A stretch of 27,685 nt of DNA from Myxococcales bacterium. Its GTDB lineage: Bacteria; Myxococcota; Myxococcia; Myxococcales; Anaeromyxobacteraceae. Where the stretch lies: contig JAJYHA010000392.1 in the NCBI GenBank assembly GCA_021784995.1, positions 1 to 27,685 of the forward strand, given 5' to 3'. The notes below the pieces were generated by a model. That model was not told where the DNA came from and did no database searches. It saw only the letters and a program-made list of their open reading frames with translations. The position numbers were made by a program, and so were the translations under genes. Positions 7,951 through 25,831 of this stretch are shown piece after piece (position 1 is the stretch's first letter; every line of letters begins with the position of its first letter).

Positions 7951-8946
7951 ATGGGAGACCGGCTGGCGCCCGGACCGCTGCAGGACGCGCAGGGGCGCGT
8001 CATCGCCTACCTGCGGCTGTCGGTGACCGACCGCTGCAACTTCCGCTGCAGCTACTGCTCGGCCTCCGACCTGGACGATCCCGCCACGGTCCTGACCGCG
8101 GAGGAGATCGCCCGGCTCGCCGCCCTCTTCGCCGGGCTGGGCGTGCGACGGGTTCGCCTCACCGGCGGCGAGCCGACCCTGCGCAGGGATCTGGTCGCCG
8201 TCGCGGCCCGCGTCCGCGAGACCTCCGGCATCGAGGAGGTGGCGCTGACCACCAACGGCCACCGGCTCCGTGCGCTGGCGGGGCCGCTCCGCCAGGCCGG
8301 GGTGGGGTGCATGAACGTCTCGGTCGACACCCTCCGCGCCGACCGCCTGGCGGCGCTCTCGGGTCGCGGCGCGCGGCTCCGCGACGTGCTGGGCGGGGTG
8401 GACGCGGCCGCGGCGGCCGGCTTCGATCACCTCAAGCTCAACTGCGTCGTCATGGCAGGCGTGAACGAGGACGAGCTGGGGGATCTGGTGCGCTTCGCCT
8501 GGGAGCGCGGCGCCTCGCCGCGCTTCATCGAGGTCATGCCCTTCGCGACGGGCACCCCCGTCCCGCTGGTCCGGATCCGGGAGCTGCTCGCCTCTCAGGG
8601 GGTGCCGCTGGAGCCCTCCGACAAGCGCGGCTGGGGACCCGCCCACTACCTGCGAGGGCGCGACGCGACGGGGCGGGAGCGCCACGTGGGCTTCATCGGC
8701 GCGATGAGCGAGAACTTCTGCGACCGGTGCAACCGCGCGCGCGTCGCCGCCGACGGCGGGTTCCAGGCCTGCCTGGGCGGGCAGGCGCAGGTGCCGCTCG
8801 GGGCGCTGATGCGCGACGGGCTGTCCGACGAGGCGCTCGCGGCGCGGATCCGGGAGGCGCTGGCCCTCAAGGCTCCGCGCCACCGCATGGAGGAGGCGGC
8901 GGCGGGGCTGGTGCGGCTCCTGCCCATGATGGGCATCGGCGGTTAG
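7951..8946 (+). CDS. moaA: GTP 3',8-cyclase MoaA
   Basis: 331 aa from ATG 7951, which follows GGAGGAG closely. An in-frame GTG at 7864 would add 29 non-conserved residues and is rejected. MoaA is a radical-SAM enzyme that converts GTP to (8S)-3',8-cyclo-7,8-dihydroguanosine 5'-triphosphate, the first step of molybdenum cofactor synthesis (with MoaC). Both iron-sulphur clusters are supported: the radical-SAM CxxxCxxC at Cys29, 33 and 36, and the C-terminal GTP-binding cluster ligands Cys257, Cys260 and Cys274 within FCDRCNRAR. The essential C-terminal Gly-Gly tail (330-331) is present. Length is normal. No other moa gene is nearby. Confidence 0.96.
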   Translation: MGDRLAPGPLQDAQGRVIAYLRLSVTDRCNFRCSYCSASDLDDPATVLTAEEIARLAALFAGLGVRRVRLTGGEPTLRRDLVAVAARVRETSGIEEVALTTNGHRLRALAGPLRQAGVGCMNVSVDTLRADRLAALSGRGARLRDVLGGVDAAAAAGFDHLKLNCVVMAGVNEDELGDLVRFAWERGASPRFIEVMPFATGTPVPLVRIRELLASQGVPLEPSDKRGWGPAHYLRGRDATGRERHVGFIGAMSENFCDRCNRARVAADGGFQACLGGQAQVPLGALMRDGLSDEALAARIREALALKAPRHRMEEAAAGLVRLLPMMGIGG

Positions 8947-8971
8947 CGGCCCCGCCACCCGGCCGGTGCGC

Positions 8972-9169
8972 TCAGCGGACGCGGCGTGCGAACTGCGACG
9001 CGACGGTCCCGGCCACCAGCGCCAGGATCGAGAGCAGCAGGGTGCGCCGCCAGTCCTCGGTCCGCATCGCGAACCAGCCGCAGAGGAAGACCGCCAGCAG
9101 GCTGGCGAGGAAGCCGGCGCGGGCGAGCGCGCGGCCGGCGCCGTCGGCCGGGTCGTGCCGCGGGGTCAT
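8972..9169 (-). CDS. Small hypothetical membrane protein
   Basis: 65 aa with two predicted membrane helices (about 17-35 and 42-61) joined by a short charged loop, TEDWRR. Both termini are polar and basic. No family is recognised. The ATG at 9169 has no good ribosome binding site. Support comes from the two-helix pattern and from the fact that it fills the gap between moaA (ends 25 bp away, convergent) and gltD (upstream on the same strand, 91 bp gap). It could be a genuine small membrane gene or a spurious frame. Confidence 0.5.
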   Translation of the reverse strand: MTPRHDPADGAGRALARAGFLASLLAVFLCGWFAMRTEDWRRTLLLSILALVAGTVASQFARRVR

Positions 9170-9198
9170 GGGTGGGAGCCTACCGCAGGTGGCGCCGC

Positions 9199-9254
9199 CC
9201 CTGCACCCTCGCGGAGCGTCGGCGCGCGCCCTGCACCCCGGGAAGGCGCTCCGC
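9199..9254. repeat. Direct and inverted repeats downstream of gltD
   Basis: CCCTGCACCC occurs twice exactly 30 bp apart (9199-9208, 9229-9238). An 8-bp inverted repeat, GCGGAGCG/CGCTCCGC (9211-9218 and 9247-9254), brackets the second copy. The structure begins 6 bp after the original gltD stop and lies upstream of the small membrane gene. It could be a gltBD terminator or an operator; neither has a T-run or a recognised regulator site. Confidence 0.35.
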
Positions 9255-9260
9255 CGCCCG

Positions 9261-9395
9261 CTACGGCAGCACCGTCTCCCCGTACATCAGGTACCGGTCC
9301 ACGCCGCGCGCCGCGCGGCGCCCCTCGTGGATGGCCCAGACCACGAGCGACTGGCCGCGCGCGCAGTCGCCGGCCGCGAAGACGCCCGGCACCAG
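9261..9395 (-). pseudogene. gltD: Out-of-frame C-terminal end of gltD
   Basis: A different minus-strand frame here encodes the conserved GltD C-terminus: VPGVFAAGD (last FAD-binding motif), [10 protein letters not shown] and a [10 protein letters not shown] end with TAG at 9261-9263. Joined to the upstream frame with a net frameshift near 9395, it would restore a GltD of normal form. The absence of several codons usually found between GNI and VPG points to a small deletion not divisible by three, not a single-base slip. It is either a real mutation or an assembly error. Confidence 0.8.
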
Positions 9396-10723
9396 ATGTT
9401 GCCGCGCTCGTCGAGCTTCAGCCCGAGATCGGTCGGGAGCGAGCGCTCCGGGCCGGTGAACCCGAGGGCCAGCAGCACGAGGTCGGCCGCGATCGACCGC
9501 TCGGTGCCGGCCACCTCGCGCGGCCCGAGCGGCTTGCCGCCCTCGCCGCGCAGCCACTCGATGCCGACCACCTGCAGCTCGCGCACCCTCCCCTGCTCGT
9601 CGCCCACGAAGCGCCGGGTCTGGACTGCGTACTGCCGCGGGTCCTCGCCCCAGAGCGCCTTGGCCTCCTCCTGACCGTAGTCGAGCTTGTACACCTTCGG
9701 CCACTGCGGCCACGGGTTGTCGGCGGCGCGTTCGTCGGGCGGGCGCGGCAGGATCTCGAGCTGCACCACGCGCCGGGCGCCGTGGCGGATCGCCGTGCCG
9801 ACACAGTCGGTGCCGGTGTCGCCGCCGCCGATGACGACCACGTCCTTGCCCCGGGCGTCGACGTACCGACCGTCGGCGTGCCGCGAGTCGAGGAGCGACT
9901 TCGTGTTGGCGCGCAGGAACTCCATGGCGAGGTGGATCCCCTGCAGCTCCCGCCCCTCGATCTTGAGATCCCGCGCCGCCGTCGCGCCGGCGCAGATCAC
10001 CGCCGCGTCGAAGTCGCTCGTCAACCGCGAGGCGGCGAAGTGCTTGCCCACCTCGATGCCGGTGAGGAAGCGCACGCCCTCGTCGGCCATGAGCTTCACG
10101 CGGCGCTCCACCACCGCCTTGTCGAGCTTCATGTTGGGGATGCCGTACATGAGCAGCCCGCCGATGCGATCGTCGCGCTCGAAGACGGTGACGGCGTGCC
10201 CGGCCCGGTTGAGCTGCGCCGCGGCGGCGAGCCCCGCCGGGCCCGACCCGACCACCGCCACCCGCTTCCCCGTCCGCGCCAGCGGCGGGCGCGGCTTCAC
10301 CCAGCCCTTCGCCCAGGCGCGGTCGATGATCTCGCACTCGATGGCCTTGATGGTGACCGGCGGCTGGTTCAGGCCCAGCGTGCAGGAGCCCTCGCACGGC
10401 GCAGGGCAGACGCGCCCGGTGAACTCCGGGAAGTTGTTCGTCTTGTGGAGGCGGATGATCGCCTCCTCCCACTGGCCGCGGTAGACGAGGTCGTTCCACT
10501 CCGGGATGAGGTTGTTGACGGGGCAGCCGCACGCCATCCCGGCGACGATCTGGCCGGTGTGGCAGAAGGGGACCCCGCAGTCCATGCAGCGCGCGCCCTG
10601 CTGCCGGAACGTCTCCTCGGCGACCGGGAGGTGCTCCTCGCGCCAGTCCTTGATCCGCTCCTCCGGTGGCCGCGCGCACGGGGCCTGGCGGGGGTACTCC
10701 ATGAATCCGGTCGGCTTTCCCAT
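9287..10723 (-). CDS. gltD: Glutamate synthase small subunit GltD, C-terminally frameshifted
   Basis: 478-aa open frame. GltD transfers electrons from NADPH to the large subunit for glutamate formation from glutamine and 2-oxoglutarate. The N-terminal Cys-rich region (46, 49, 54 and 106, 110, 114) ligates 4Fe-4S clusters. The FAD Rossmann motif GSGPAG is at 159-164 and the NAD(P)H motif GGGDTG at 299-304. The protein looks normal to about residue 443 (LDERGNI). It then runs into a low-complexity tail of about 35 residues rich in Ser, Arg and Ala. The expected ending ([19 protein letters not shown] ...) is present just downstream in another frame, ending at 9261. The final FAD-contacting GD motif is therefore lost in this frame. 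Roughly nine conserved residues also seem missing at the junction. gltB ends 3 nt upstream, so the pair is co-translated. Confidence 0.88.
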   Translation of the reverse strand: MGKPTGFMEYPRQAPCARPPEERIKDWREEHLPVAEETFRQQGARCMDCGVPFCHTGQIVAGMACGCPVNNLIPEWNDLVYRGQWEEAIIRLHKTNNFPEFTGRVCPAPCEGSCTLGLNQPPVTIKAIECEIIDRAWAKGWVKPRPPLARTGKRVAVVGSGPAGLAAAAQLNRAGHAVTVFERDDRIGGLLMYGIPNMKLDKAVVERRVKLMADEGVRFLTGIEVGKHFAASRLTSDFDAAVICAGATAARDLKIEGRELQGIHLAMEFLRANTKSLLDSRHADGRYVDARGKDVVVIGGGDTGTDCVGTAIRHGARRVVQLEILPRPPDERAADNPWPQWPKVYKLDYGQEEAKALWGEDPRQYAVQTRRFVGDEQGRVRELQVVGIEWLRGEGGKPLGPREVAGTERSIAADLVLLALGFTGPERSLPTDLGLKLDERGNIWCRASSRPATARAASRSWSGPSTRGAARRAAWTGT

Positions 10724-10726
10724 GTC

Positions 10727-15337
<4,611 letters not shown>

Positions 15338-15454
15338 TCTCGAACCACCCTGCCTTGCGAGCCTGGAGCGCCCTTCGTCACGAGCGACGACGACCCGCCC
15401 CGGGCGAGCACCGATGGCTCGGCCGGATGACGGGATCGAACTCGCGAAAGGCTT

Positions 15455-15484
15455 AGTTTCCGATGATGAAGCGCGCTGCGTCAA
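15455..15484 (-). promoter_or_regulatory. Weak candidate promoter for gltBD
   Basis: On the minus strand TTGACG (15479-15484) and GAAACT (15455-15460) are separated by 18 bp, about 120 bp upstream of the gltB ATG. The -10 match is poor. No GG-N10-GC type sigma-54 site was evident to me in the 261-bp gap. The A/T-richer patch here stands out from the surrounding GC-rich DNA. Confidence 0.25.
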
Positions 15485-15556
15485 GCCCTGGGGGCCCCGG
15501 ACGGGGAAGGGCGAAGGGAGCGCCGGGCACCCCAGCGCGATCACGCCGCTCCAAGC

Positions 15557-15595
15557 GGCCAGGGCGCGCTCGAGGGGCGCGGCGCGCGCCCGGCC
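15557..15595 (-). terminator. Candidate terminator hairpin after the NtrC-like regulator
   Basis: An 8-bp perfect stem (15562-15569 with 15584-15591) is extended by 4 more base pairs (15557-15560 with 15592-15595) past a single bulged base; the loop is 14 nt. It begins three bases after the regulator stop codon. It would separate that transcript from gltBD. No T-run follows, so strength is uncertain. Confidence 0.4.
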
Positions 15596-15598
15596 GGC

Positions 15599-17002
<1,404 letters not shown>

Positions 17003-17072
17003 CGAGCAGGACGGCTAGCAAGAAGAGTACCGGCGACGTCGAGCAGCGCCCGCGCCCGCTTTCGCGGGTGCG

Positions 17073-17109
17073 CCCGCAGCGGGGCCTCACGGCGCTGCGG
17101 GGAGGCCCC
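17073..17109. repeat. Two interlocked perfect 8-bp inverted repeats
   Basis: Order is A (CCCGCAGC, 17073-17080), B (GGGGCCTC, 17081-17088), five bases, A' (GCTGCGGG, 17094-17101), B' (GAGGCCCC, 17102-17109). A pairs with A' and B with B', so the two stems interleave. The block lies in the 152-bp divergent region between the NtrC-like gene and the macro-domain gene, 45 bp before the latter's ATG. It could be overlapping operator dyads or, if transcribed, two mutually exclusive hairpins. A short stem CCCGC-TTTC-GCGGG lies just upstream. Confidence 0.6.
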
Positions 17110-17154
17110 ACGCCAACGCAAATCTTGCGCCTCTCGTCGCGCTACCATGGCCGC

Positions 17155-17694
17155 ATGGCCACCTACCTCGAGGGCCGGATCGAGACGCTCCAGGGCGACA
17201 TCACGCGGCTGGCGGTGGACGCCATCGTGAACGCCGCGAACCCGTCGCTGCTGGGCGGCGGAGGCGTGGACGGCGCCATCCACCGAGCGGCCGGCCCGGG
17301 GTTGCTCGAGGAGTGCCGCGGGCTCGGCGGCGCGCGCCCGGGAGATTCACGGATCACGGGCGGGCACCGGCTCGCGGCCCGCCACGTCATCCACACCGTG
17401 GGCCCGATCTGGCGGGGCGGGGGCCAGGGCGAGGACGAGGTTCTGGAGGGCTGCTACCGGAGTGCCCTCCGCGTCGCGGCGCGGCACCGGCTCTCCTCGG
17501 TGGCCTTCCCGGCCATCTCCACCGGCGCCTACGGGTTCCCCCTCGACCGCGCGACACGGATCGCGCTCCGCGCCACGCGGGACGAGCTGGGGGCGCCGGG
17601 GGTGCCCGGCCGCATCCTGTTCTGCTGCTTCTCCGCCGCGGACCTGGGGACCTACGACCGCCTGGCGGAAGAGCTGCTCGGCGCGCCGCCCTGA
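17155..17694 (+). CDS. Macro-domain ADP-ribosyl hydrolase (MacroD/YmdB-like)
   Basis: 179 aa, a single macro domain covering the whole protein. Visible motifs are GDIT (14-17), NAAN (26-29), GGGGVDGAIHRAAG (34-47), GH at 70-71, TVGP (81-84) and the phosphate loop STGAYGFP (122-129). These match the MacroD class that deacetylates O-acetyl-ADP-ribose and removes mono-ADP-ribose from acidic residues. The Asn and Asp residues implicated in catalysis in YmdB-type enzymes are present. It is cytosolic, with no signal peptide. The ATG at 17155 is in frame with the domain; the nearer ATG at 17147 is not. The gene is divergent from the NtrC-like regulator and convergent with the trehalose-6-phosphate synthase gene. 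Confidence 0.93.
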   Translation: MATYLEGRIETLQGDITRLAVDAIVNAANPSLLGGGGVDGAIHRAAGPGLLEECRGLGGARPGDSRITGGHRLAARHVIHTVGPIWRGGGQGEDEVLEGCYRSALRVAARHRLSSVAFPAISTGAYGFPLDRATRIALRATRDELGAPGVPGRILFCCFSAADLGTYDRLAEELLGAPP

Positions 17695-17700
17695 CGACCG

Positions 17701-17735
17701 GCGCCCGCGCGGGCGCGCCCTCCCGCGCGGCGCCC

Positions 17736-17744
<9 letters not shown>
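17701..17744. terminator. Possible bidirectional terminator between macro and otsA genes
   Basis: This convergent junction holds a 16-bp perfect palindrome (17701-17716) and a second tight inverted repeat (17730-17736 with 17738-17744). The stop codon of the minus-strand gene lies across the tip of the second repeat. Neither is followed by a T-run, so termination is inferred from position and pairing only. Confidence 0.35.
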
Positions 17745-19997
<2,253 letters not shown>

Positions 19998-20106
19998 GGG
20001 CTCATGATAGGCGAGCGCCACCGCGCCACGCGCGTCCGCGCGGGGCGTGCGGCCCGCCGGCACGAGCGGCGCCGCTGCGCCGTGGACTGGGCGCGGGGCA
20101 GCGGGT

Positions 20107-22026
20107 ATGACGTGGGGTTGCATGGCTCCCCCTCGGTCGGACGACGGCTCCGCGGACGAGCGCCCCGGGCCGGGCACGGAGACCGACGGCGCGGGGCACG
20201 CGACGTGGCACGCCCTTCTCCGGCTCTGGCCGGCGGCGGGTCCGCTCGACCTCCGCATCGTGGGGCGCAACCTCCTGCACGCCGCGCTGGTGGGCGGGCT
20301 CGCGGGCGTGCTGGGCGCCGCGTTCTTCGCCGCGCTCGAGATCCTGCAGCGGCTGTTCCTGGAGGGGATCACCGGGTACGCGCCGCTGCGCGCACTCGGC
20401 GAGACCTACCTCCGGACCGAACCCGCCGCGACGTTCCGGCCCTGGCTCCTCGTCGCGATGCCGGCGCTGGGAGGCCTGGTGAGCGGCCTGCTCACCTCCC
20501 GGCTCGCGCCCGAGGCGGCGGGCGGCGGCGGCAACGCCATCGTCGACGTCTACCACCGGGGCGGCGTGGTGCGCCGGCGCGTCATCGCCGTGAAGGGCGC
20601 CGCGGCCATCGCCACCCTGGCCACCGGCGGCGCGGGCGGGCGGGAGGGCCCCACGATGCAGATCGGCGGCGCCATCGGCGCGCTGGTGGGCCGCTACCTG
20701 CCCACGAGCGCGCGCGAGCGCCGCATCCTGATCGTGGCGGGGATCGCGGCGGGCATGGCCGCGGTGTTCCGCACCCCGCTCGGCGCGGCGCTGCTCGCCA
20801 CCGAGATGCTCTACCGCGACGACTTCGAGTCCGACGCGCTCGTCCCCGCCATCCTCGCCAGCGTGATCGCCTACTCCATCGTCATCTCGATCTTCGGCGA
20901 GACCACGCTCTTCGGCCACCCGCAGCGCTTCCCCTTCATCCCCTCCCAGCTCCTCCTGTACGGGCTCCTGGCGCTGGCGATCGCGCTCGCCTCCGTGCTC
21001 TTCGTGCGGACGCTGGCGCTGGTGGAGCACACCGCCCGCCGGTCGCCCCTGCCGGCCTGGCTCCGCCCTGCCGTGGGGGGCCTGGCCATGGGCGCGCTCG
21101 GGACGGCCTTCGTCCTGTGGATGACGCACCACCACGGCCCGCAGGCGGCGCGGATGGGGGTGTTCGGGGGCGGCTACGGGGCGGCGCAGGCCGCCATCAG
21201 CGGCGCCGCCGGGCTCCCCGCCGGCTGGTCCCTGGTCGGCCTGCTGGCGCTCCTCTTCCTCGCCAAGATGGTGGCGGCCTCGCTCACCATCGGCTCCGGG
21301 GGGGCCGCCGGCGACTTCGCGCCCTCGCTGGTCATGGGCGGGCTGCTCGGCAGCGCCTTCGGCCACGCCGCCTCGCTGCTCCTGCACGACCCGCGCGTCG
21401 ACCCCGCGGCCTTCGCGCTGGTGGGCATGGGGACCTTCTACGGGGGCCTGGCGCACGCGCCGCTGAGCGCCCTGGTGCTGGTGAGCGAGCTGGCCGGCAG
21501 CTACGACCTCCTCGTCCCGATGATGCTGGCGACCTCGATCGCGTTCGTCGCCCTGCGCGGGTGGACGCTCTACCCGGCCCAGCCCGCCACCAAGGCCGAC
21601 TCCCCCGCCCTGCGCGCGGAGTCCGCGGCGCCGGCGACGCTCGTGGCCGGGTTGCGCGCCCGGGAGCTGATGGTGCCGCCCGAGGTGGAGCCGGTCGGGG
21701 AGGGCACGCCCACGCACGCCCTGGCGGCCCTGATCGAGCGGACGCGCGCGCAGACCGTGCTGATCGTGCAGCGGGAGGACGGGGCGCCGCGGGGGCTGGT
21801 GCCGAGCGCCGCCCTCGCGATGATCTCGGACCAGGATCGCGCCTGGGTGCTCGCCGCCGACCTCATGGTCCCCTTCGCGTCGGTCTCTCCCGACGCGACG
21901 CTGGCCGAGGTGGGCGAGGCGCTGGAGCGGTGCGGGCTCACCCAGCTCCCCGTTTGCGACGGCGCCGCCGTGCTCGGCTTCGTGGGCGAGACGCAGCTGG
22001 CCCGCGCCCACGCGCGGCGCGGCTGA
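20107..22026 (+). CDS. ClC-family chloride channel/antiporter with CBS domains
   Basis: 639 aa from ATG 20107; ATG 20122 is almost equally good. The ClC membrane core spans about residues 55-495. GREGP (178-182) carries the gating glutamate Glu180, Glu233 sits at the proton-glutamate position in a TEMLYRD motif, and GDFAP (402-406) matches the third selectivity segment. The first selectivity motif, usually GSGIPE, is GGGGNAI, so the chloride-coordinating Ser is missing. Two CBS domains follow (about 515-575 and 578-636), which usually bind adenine nucleotides and regulate gating. Gating and proton glutamates together suggest H+/anion exchange, but ion specificity is uncertain. The 109 bp between this gene and otsA holds no recognisable promoter. 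Confidence 0.92.
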   Translation: MTWGCMAPPRSDDGSADERPGPGTETDGAGHATWHALLRLWPAAGPLDLRIVGRNLLHAALVGGLAGVLGAAFFAALEILQRLFLEGITGYAPLRALGETYLRTEPAATFRPWLLVAMPALGGLVSGLLTSRLAPEAAGGGGNAIVDVYHRGGVVRRRVIAVKGAAAIATLATGGAGGREGPTMQIGGAIGALVGRYLPTSARERRILIVAGIAAGMAAVFRTPLGAALLATEMLYRDDFESDALVPAILASVIAYSIVISIFGETTLFGHPQRFPFIPSQLLLYGLLALAIALASVLFVRTLALVEHTARRSPLPAWLRPAVGGLAMGALGTAFVLWMTHHHGPQAARMGVFGGGYGAAQAAISGAAGLPAGWSLVGLLALLFLAKMVAASLTIGSGGAAGDFAPSLVMGGLLGSAFGHAASLLLHDPRVDPAAFALVGMGTFYGGLAHAPLSALVLVSELAGSYDLLVPMMLATSIAFVALRGWTLYPAQPATKADSPALRAESAAPATLVAGLRARELMVPPEVEPVGEGTPTHALAALIERTRAQTVLIVQREDGAPRGLVPSAALAMISDQDRAWVLAADLMVPFASVSPDATLAEVGEALERCGLTQLPVCDGAAVLGFVGETQLARAHARRG

Positions 22027-22038
22027 CCGGCGAGCGGC

Positions 22039-22518
22039 TCAGCGCGGGATCGCCGGCGTGGGGACGTCGCGCCCCGGCGCGTCCGCCGTCGGCATGTCGA
22101 CGCGGCGGCTCGGCTCGGGCGGGCCCGCGCGCGGGGTCAGGACGTCGGGGCCGGGCGGCTCCAGGTCGAGGGTCGGTCCCCGGCCCGGGTTGAGGAGGGG
22201 GAACCGGGTCGCGTTGTCGAGGACCACCAGCCCGATGAGCAGCGCCACGAAGAAGACGGAGGTCACGAAGACGATCCGGTTCGCGCCGCCGTGGTCCCAC
22301 AGGTGCATGAAGAAGAGCACCACCAGCGTCGACTTGGCGCAGGCGATGAGCATCGCGACGCCCAGGTGCAGCGGCTCCGGCACGTGCACCCGCGACACCA
22401 GGTAGGTGGCGCCGGTCAGCACGAGCAGCGCGATCCAGACGAGCCAGTAGCGGCGGGCGGACGCGGCGGCGACGTGCTCCGGCTCCTCGCGGACCTCGGG
22501 GGGATGGGGGATCGTCAT
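22039..22518 (-). CDS. ctaF: Cytochrome c oxidase subunit IV (caa3 type)
   Basis: 159 aa. Residues 23-101 hold three membrane helices with the prokaryotic COX4 pattern, including YWLVWIALLVLT and KSTLVVLFFMHLW (62-74). The subunit helps assemble or stabilise the oxidase core and has no redox centre. The C-terminal 55 residues are Pro/Asp-rich and probably disordered, which is longer than the usual subunit IV. It is the last gene of the operon, starting 9 bp after coxIII stops, and it ends 12 bp from the convergent ClC gene. Confidence 0.88.
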   Translation of the reverse strand: MTIPHPPEVREEPEHVAAASARRYWLVWIALLVLTGATYLVSRVHVPEPLHLGVAMLIACAKSTLVVLFFMHLWDHGGANRIVFVTSVFFVALLIGLVVLDNATRFPLLNPGRGPTLDLEPPGPDVLTPRAGPPEPSRRVDMPTADAPGRDVPTPAIPR

Positions 22519-22527
22519 GGGGCTCGG

Positions 22528-23149
22528 TCAGATCAGGTAGAAGAGCGGGTAGAGGAAGATCCAGATCAGGTCGACGAGGTGCCAGTACATGCCGCCCAGC
22601 TCGACCGGCGTCGTGTAGCCCTGGTCGTAGACGCCGCGGAAGCACTGGATCGCGAGGTAGGCGAGCACGCCCATGCCCACCACCACGTGGATCCCGTGCA
22701 GGCCCGTCATGATGAAGTAGAGCGTGAAGAACATCGGCGCGCCGACGGCCTGGAAGTCCCTGGAGGAGAAGTAGCGGCCGGGCAGCAGCCCCTCCTCGAT
22801 GTCGTGCGTCCACTCCCAGCCCTTGACGCAGAGGAAGGCCACGGCGAAGGCGAGGGTGATCAGCAGCGCGGACGCCGCCGCTCGCCCCTTCCCGTCCCGC
22901 GCGAGGTGGTGCGCCAGCGCCACCGACAGGCTGGAGGTGATGAGCACGACGGTGTTGATCGTCCCCGCCGTGACGCTGAGGTGCGCGCTCGCGGCGGCGA
23001 AGGTCTCGCCGTAGAGGAAGCGGTAGACCGAGTAGGCCGTGAAGAGGCCGCCGAAGAGCAGCAGCTCGGTGGCCAGGAAGAGCCACATCCCGAGCCGCGC
23101 CGCGTGCTCCTGCTGCCGCAGGTCGGGGAAGTGGTGCGCGACGTGCGCC

Positions 23150-23160
<11 letters not shown>
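22528..23160 (-). CDS. ctaE: Cytochrome c oxidase subunit III
   Basis: 210 aa with five predicted membrane helices, the shorter form of subunit III. Typical segments are GMWLFLATELLLFGGLF (24-40), NTVVLITSS, a KGWEWTHDI loop with its conserved acidic residues, FIMTGLHGIHV and YWHLVDLIWIFLYPLFYL at the C-terminus. Subunit III supports proton uptake and stability of subunit I. Its start codon overlaps the end of coxI by 11 nt, so it is probably translated by coupling. Confidence 0.95.
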
Positions 23161-24811
<1,651 letters not shown>

Positions 24812-25831
24812 AGACGGGGCCCTTCGACGGCTCGGGGTGCACGACGTCGGTGCGCAGGGACTTGATGAACTCGACGATGGCGGCGATCTCGGGGGCCGGC
24901 ACGCGCCCCTGGAACGTCGGCATGACGTTCTGGTAGCCCGCCACGATCTTGGCGGCGGGGTCCATCATGGACTCGGTGAGGTACGCCTCGTCCGCGACCA
25001 CCGTCCGGCCGTCCTGGAGCTTCTCGGTCTTGCGGTAGAGGTCCAGCCAGGTGGGCCCGATGTGGCGCGTGCCGTCGACGGTGTGGCACTTGAAGCAGCC
25101 GTACTCGGCGGCCAGGCGGCGGCCCTGCTCCGGCAGGCTGGCGCGCGGATCGGCCGGGTCGTCGGGCGAGTCCTGCGCCGCGACCACGGTCGAGCGCCGC
25201 GCCTCCGCGATCCAGGCGTCCCACTCGGCGGGCGGCATCACCACGATCTCCGCCAGCATCGCCGAGTGGCCGAGGCCGCAGTACTCCGCGCAGAACACCT
25301 GGTGCCGCCCCGGCGCGGTGGCGGTGAACCAGGTCTGGCTGTAACGCCCCGGCACCGCGTCCTGCTTGAGCCGGAAGTCGGGCACGAAGAAGGAGTGGAT
25401 GACGTCGCGCGACGTGATGAGGAGGCGCACCGGCCGGCCGGCCGGGACGCGCAGGACGTCGACGCCGTTCGGGCCGCCCGGGTAGGCGAACTTCCACATC
25501 CACTTCTTGCCCTGGACGTAGACGTCCATGGCGTCCCGGGGCGGGTTCTGCAGCTTCACGAAGAGCGGGAACCCGATGGCGAACCAGAGCAGGAAGAAGC
25601 CGAGCGGCACGCCGATGAAGAGGACCTCGTGGAGGGCCTTGGGCTCCACGCGCTCCGTGGTCTGGTCCTCGGAGCGGCGGCGGTACTTGACGAGGAAGAT
25701 CAGCGCGGCCAGGCCCACCCCGGCGGCGCCGATCATGGTGACGGTGATGACGAAGAAGTGGAGCCGGTCCACCTGCGCCGCGTACGCGGTCGCCTCCTCC
25801 GGGAGGAAGAGGAGCTTGCGCATGATCTCGT

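Noticed and set aside
17073..17109. Full H-type pseudoknot with two 8-bp stems
   Set aside because: With no bases between A and B there is no room for the first loop to cross the second stem, so an intact double-stem pseudoknot is unlikely. Alternative hairpins or DNA dyads are kept as explanations.
19998..20372. N-terminal extension of the trehalose-6-phosphate synthase frame
   Set aside because: It runs antisense into the ClC coding region and lacks a signal or conserved sequence; the first membrane helix fits the GTG at 19997.
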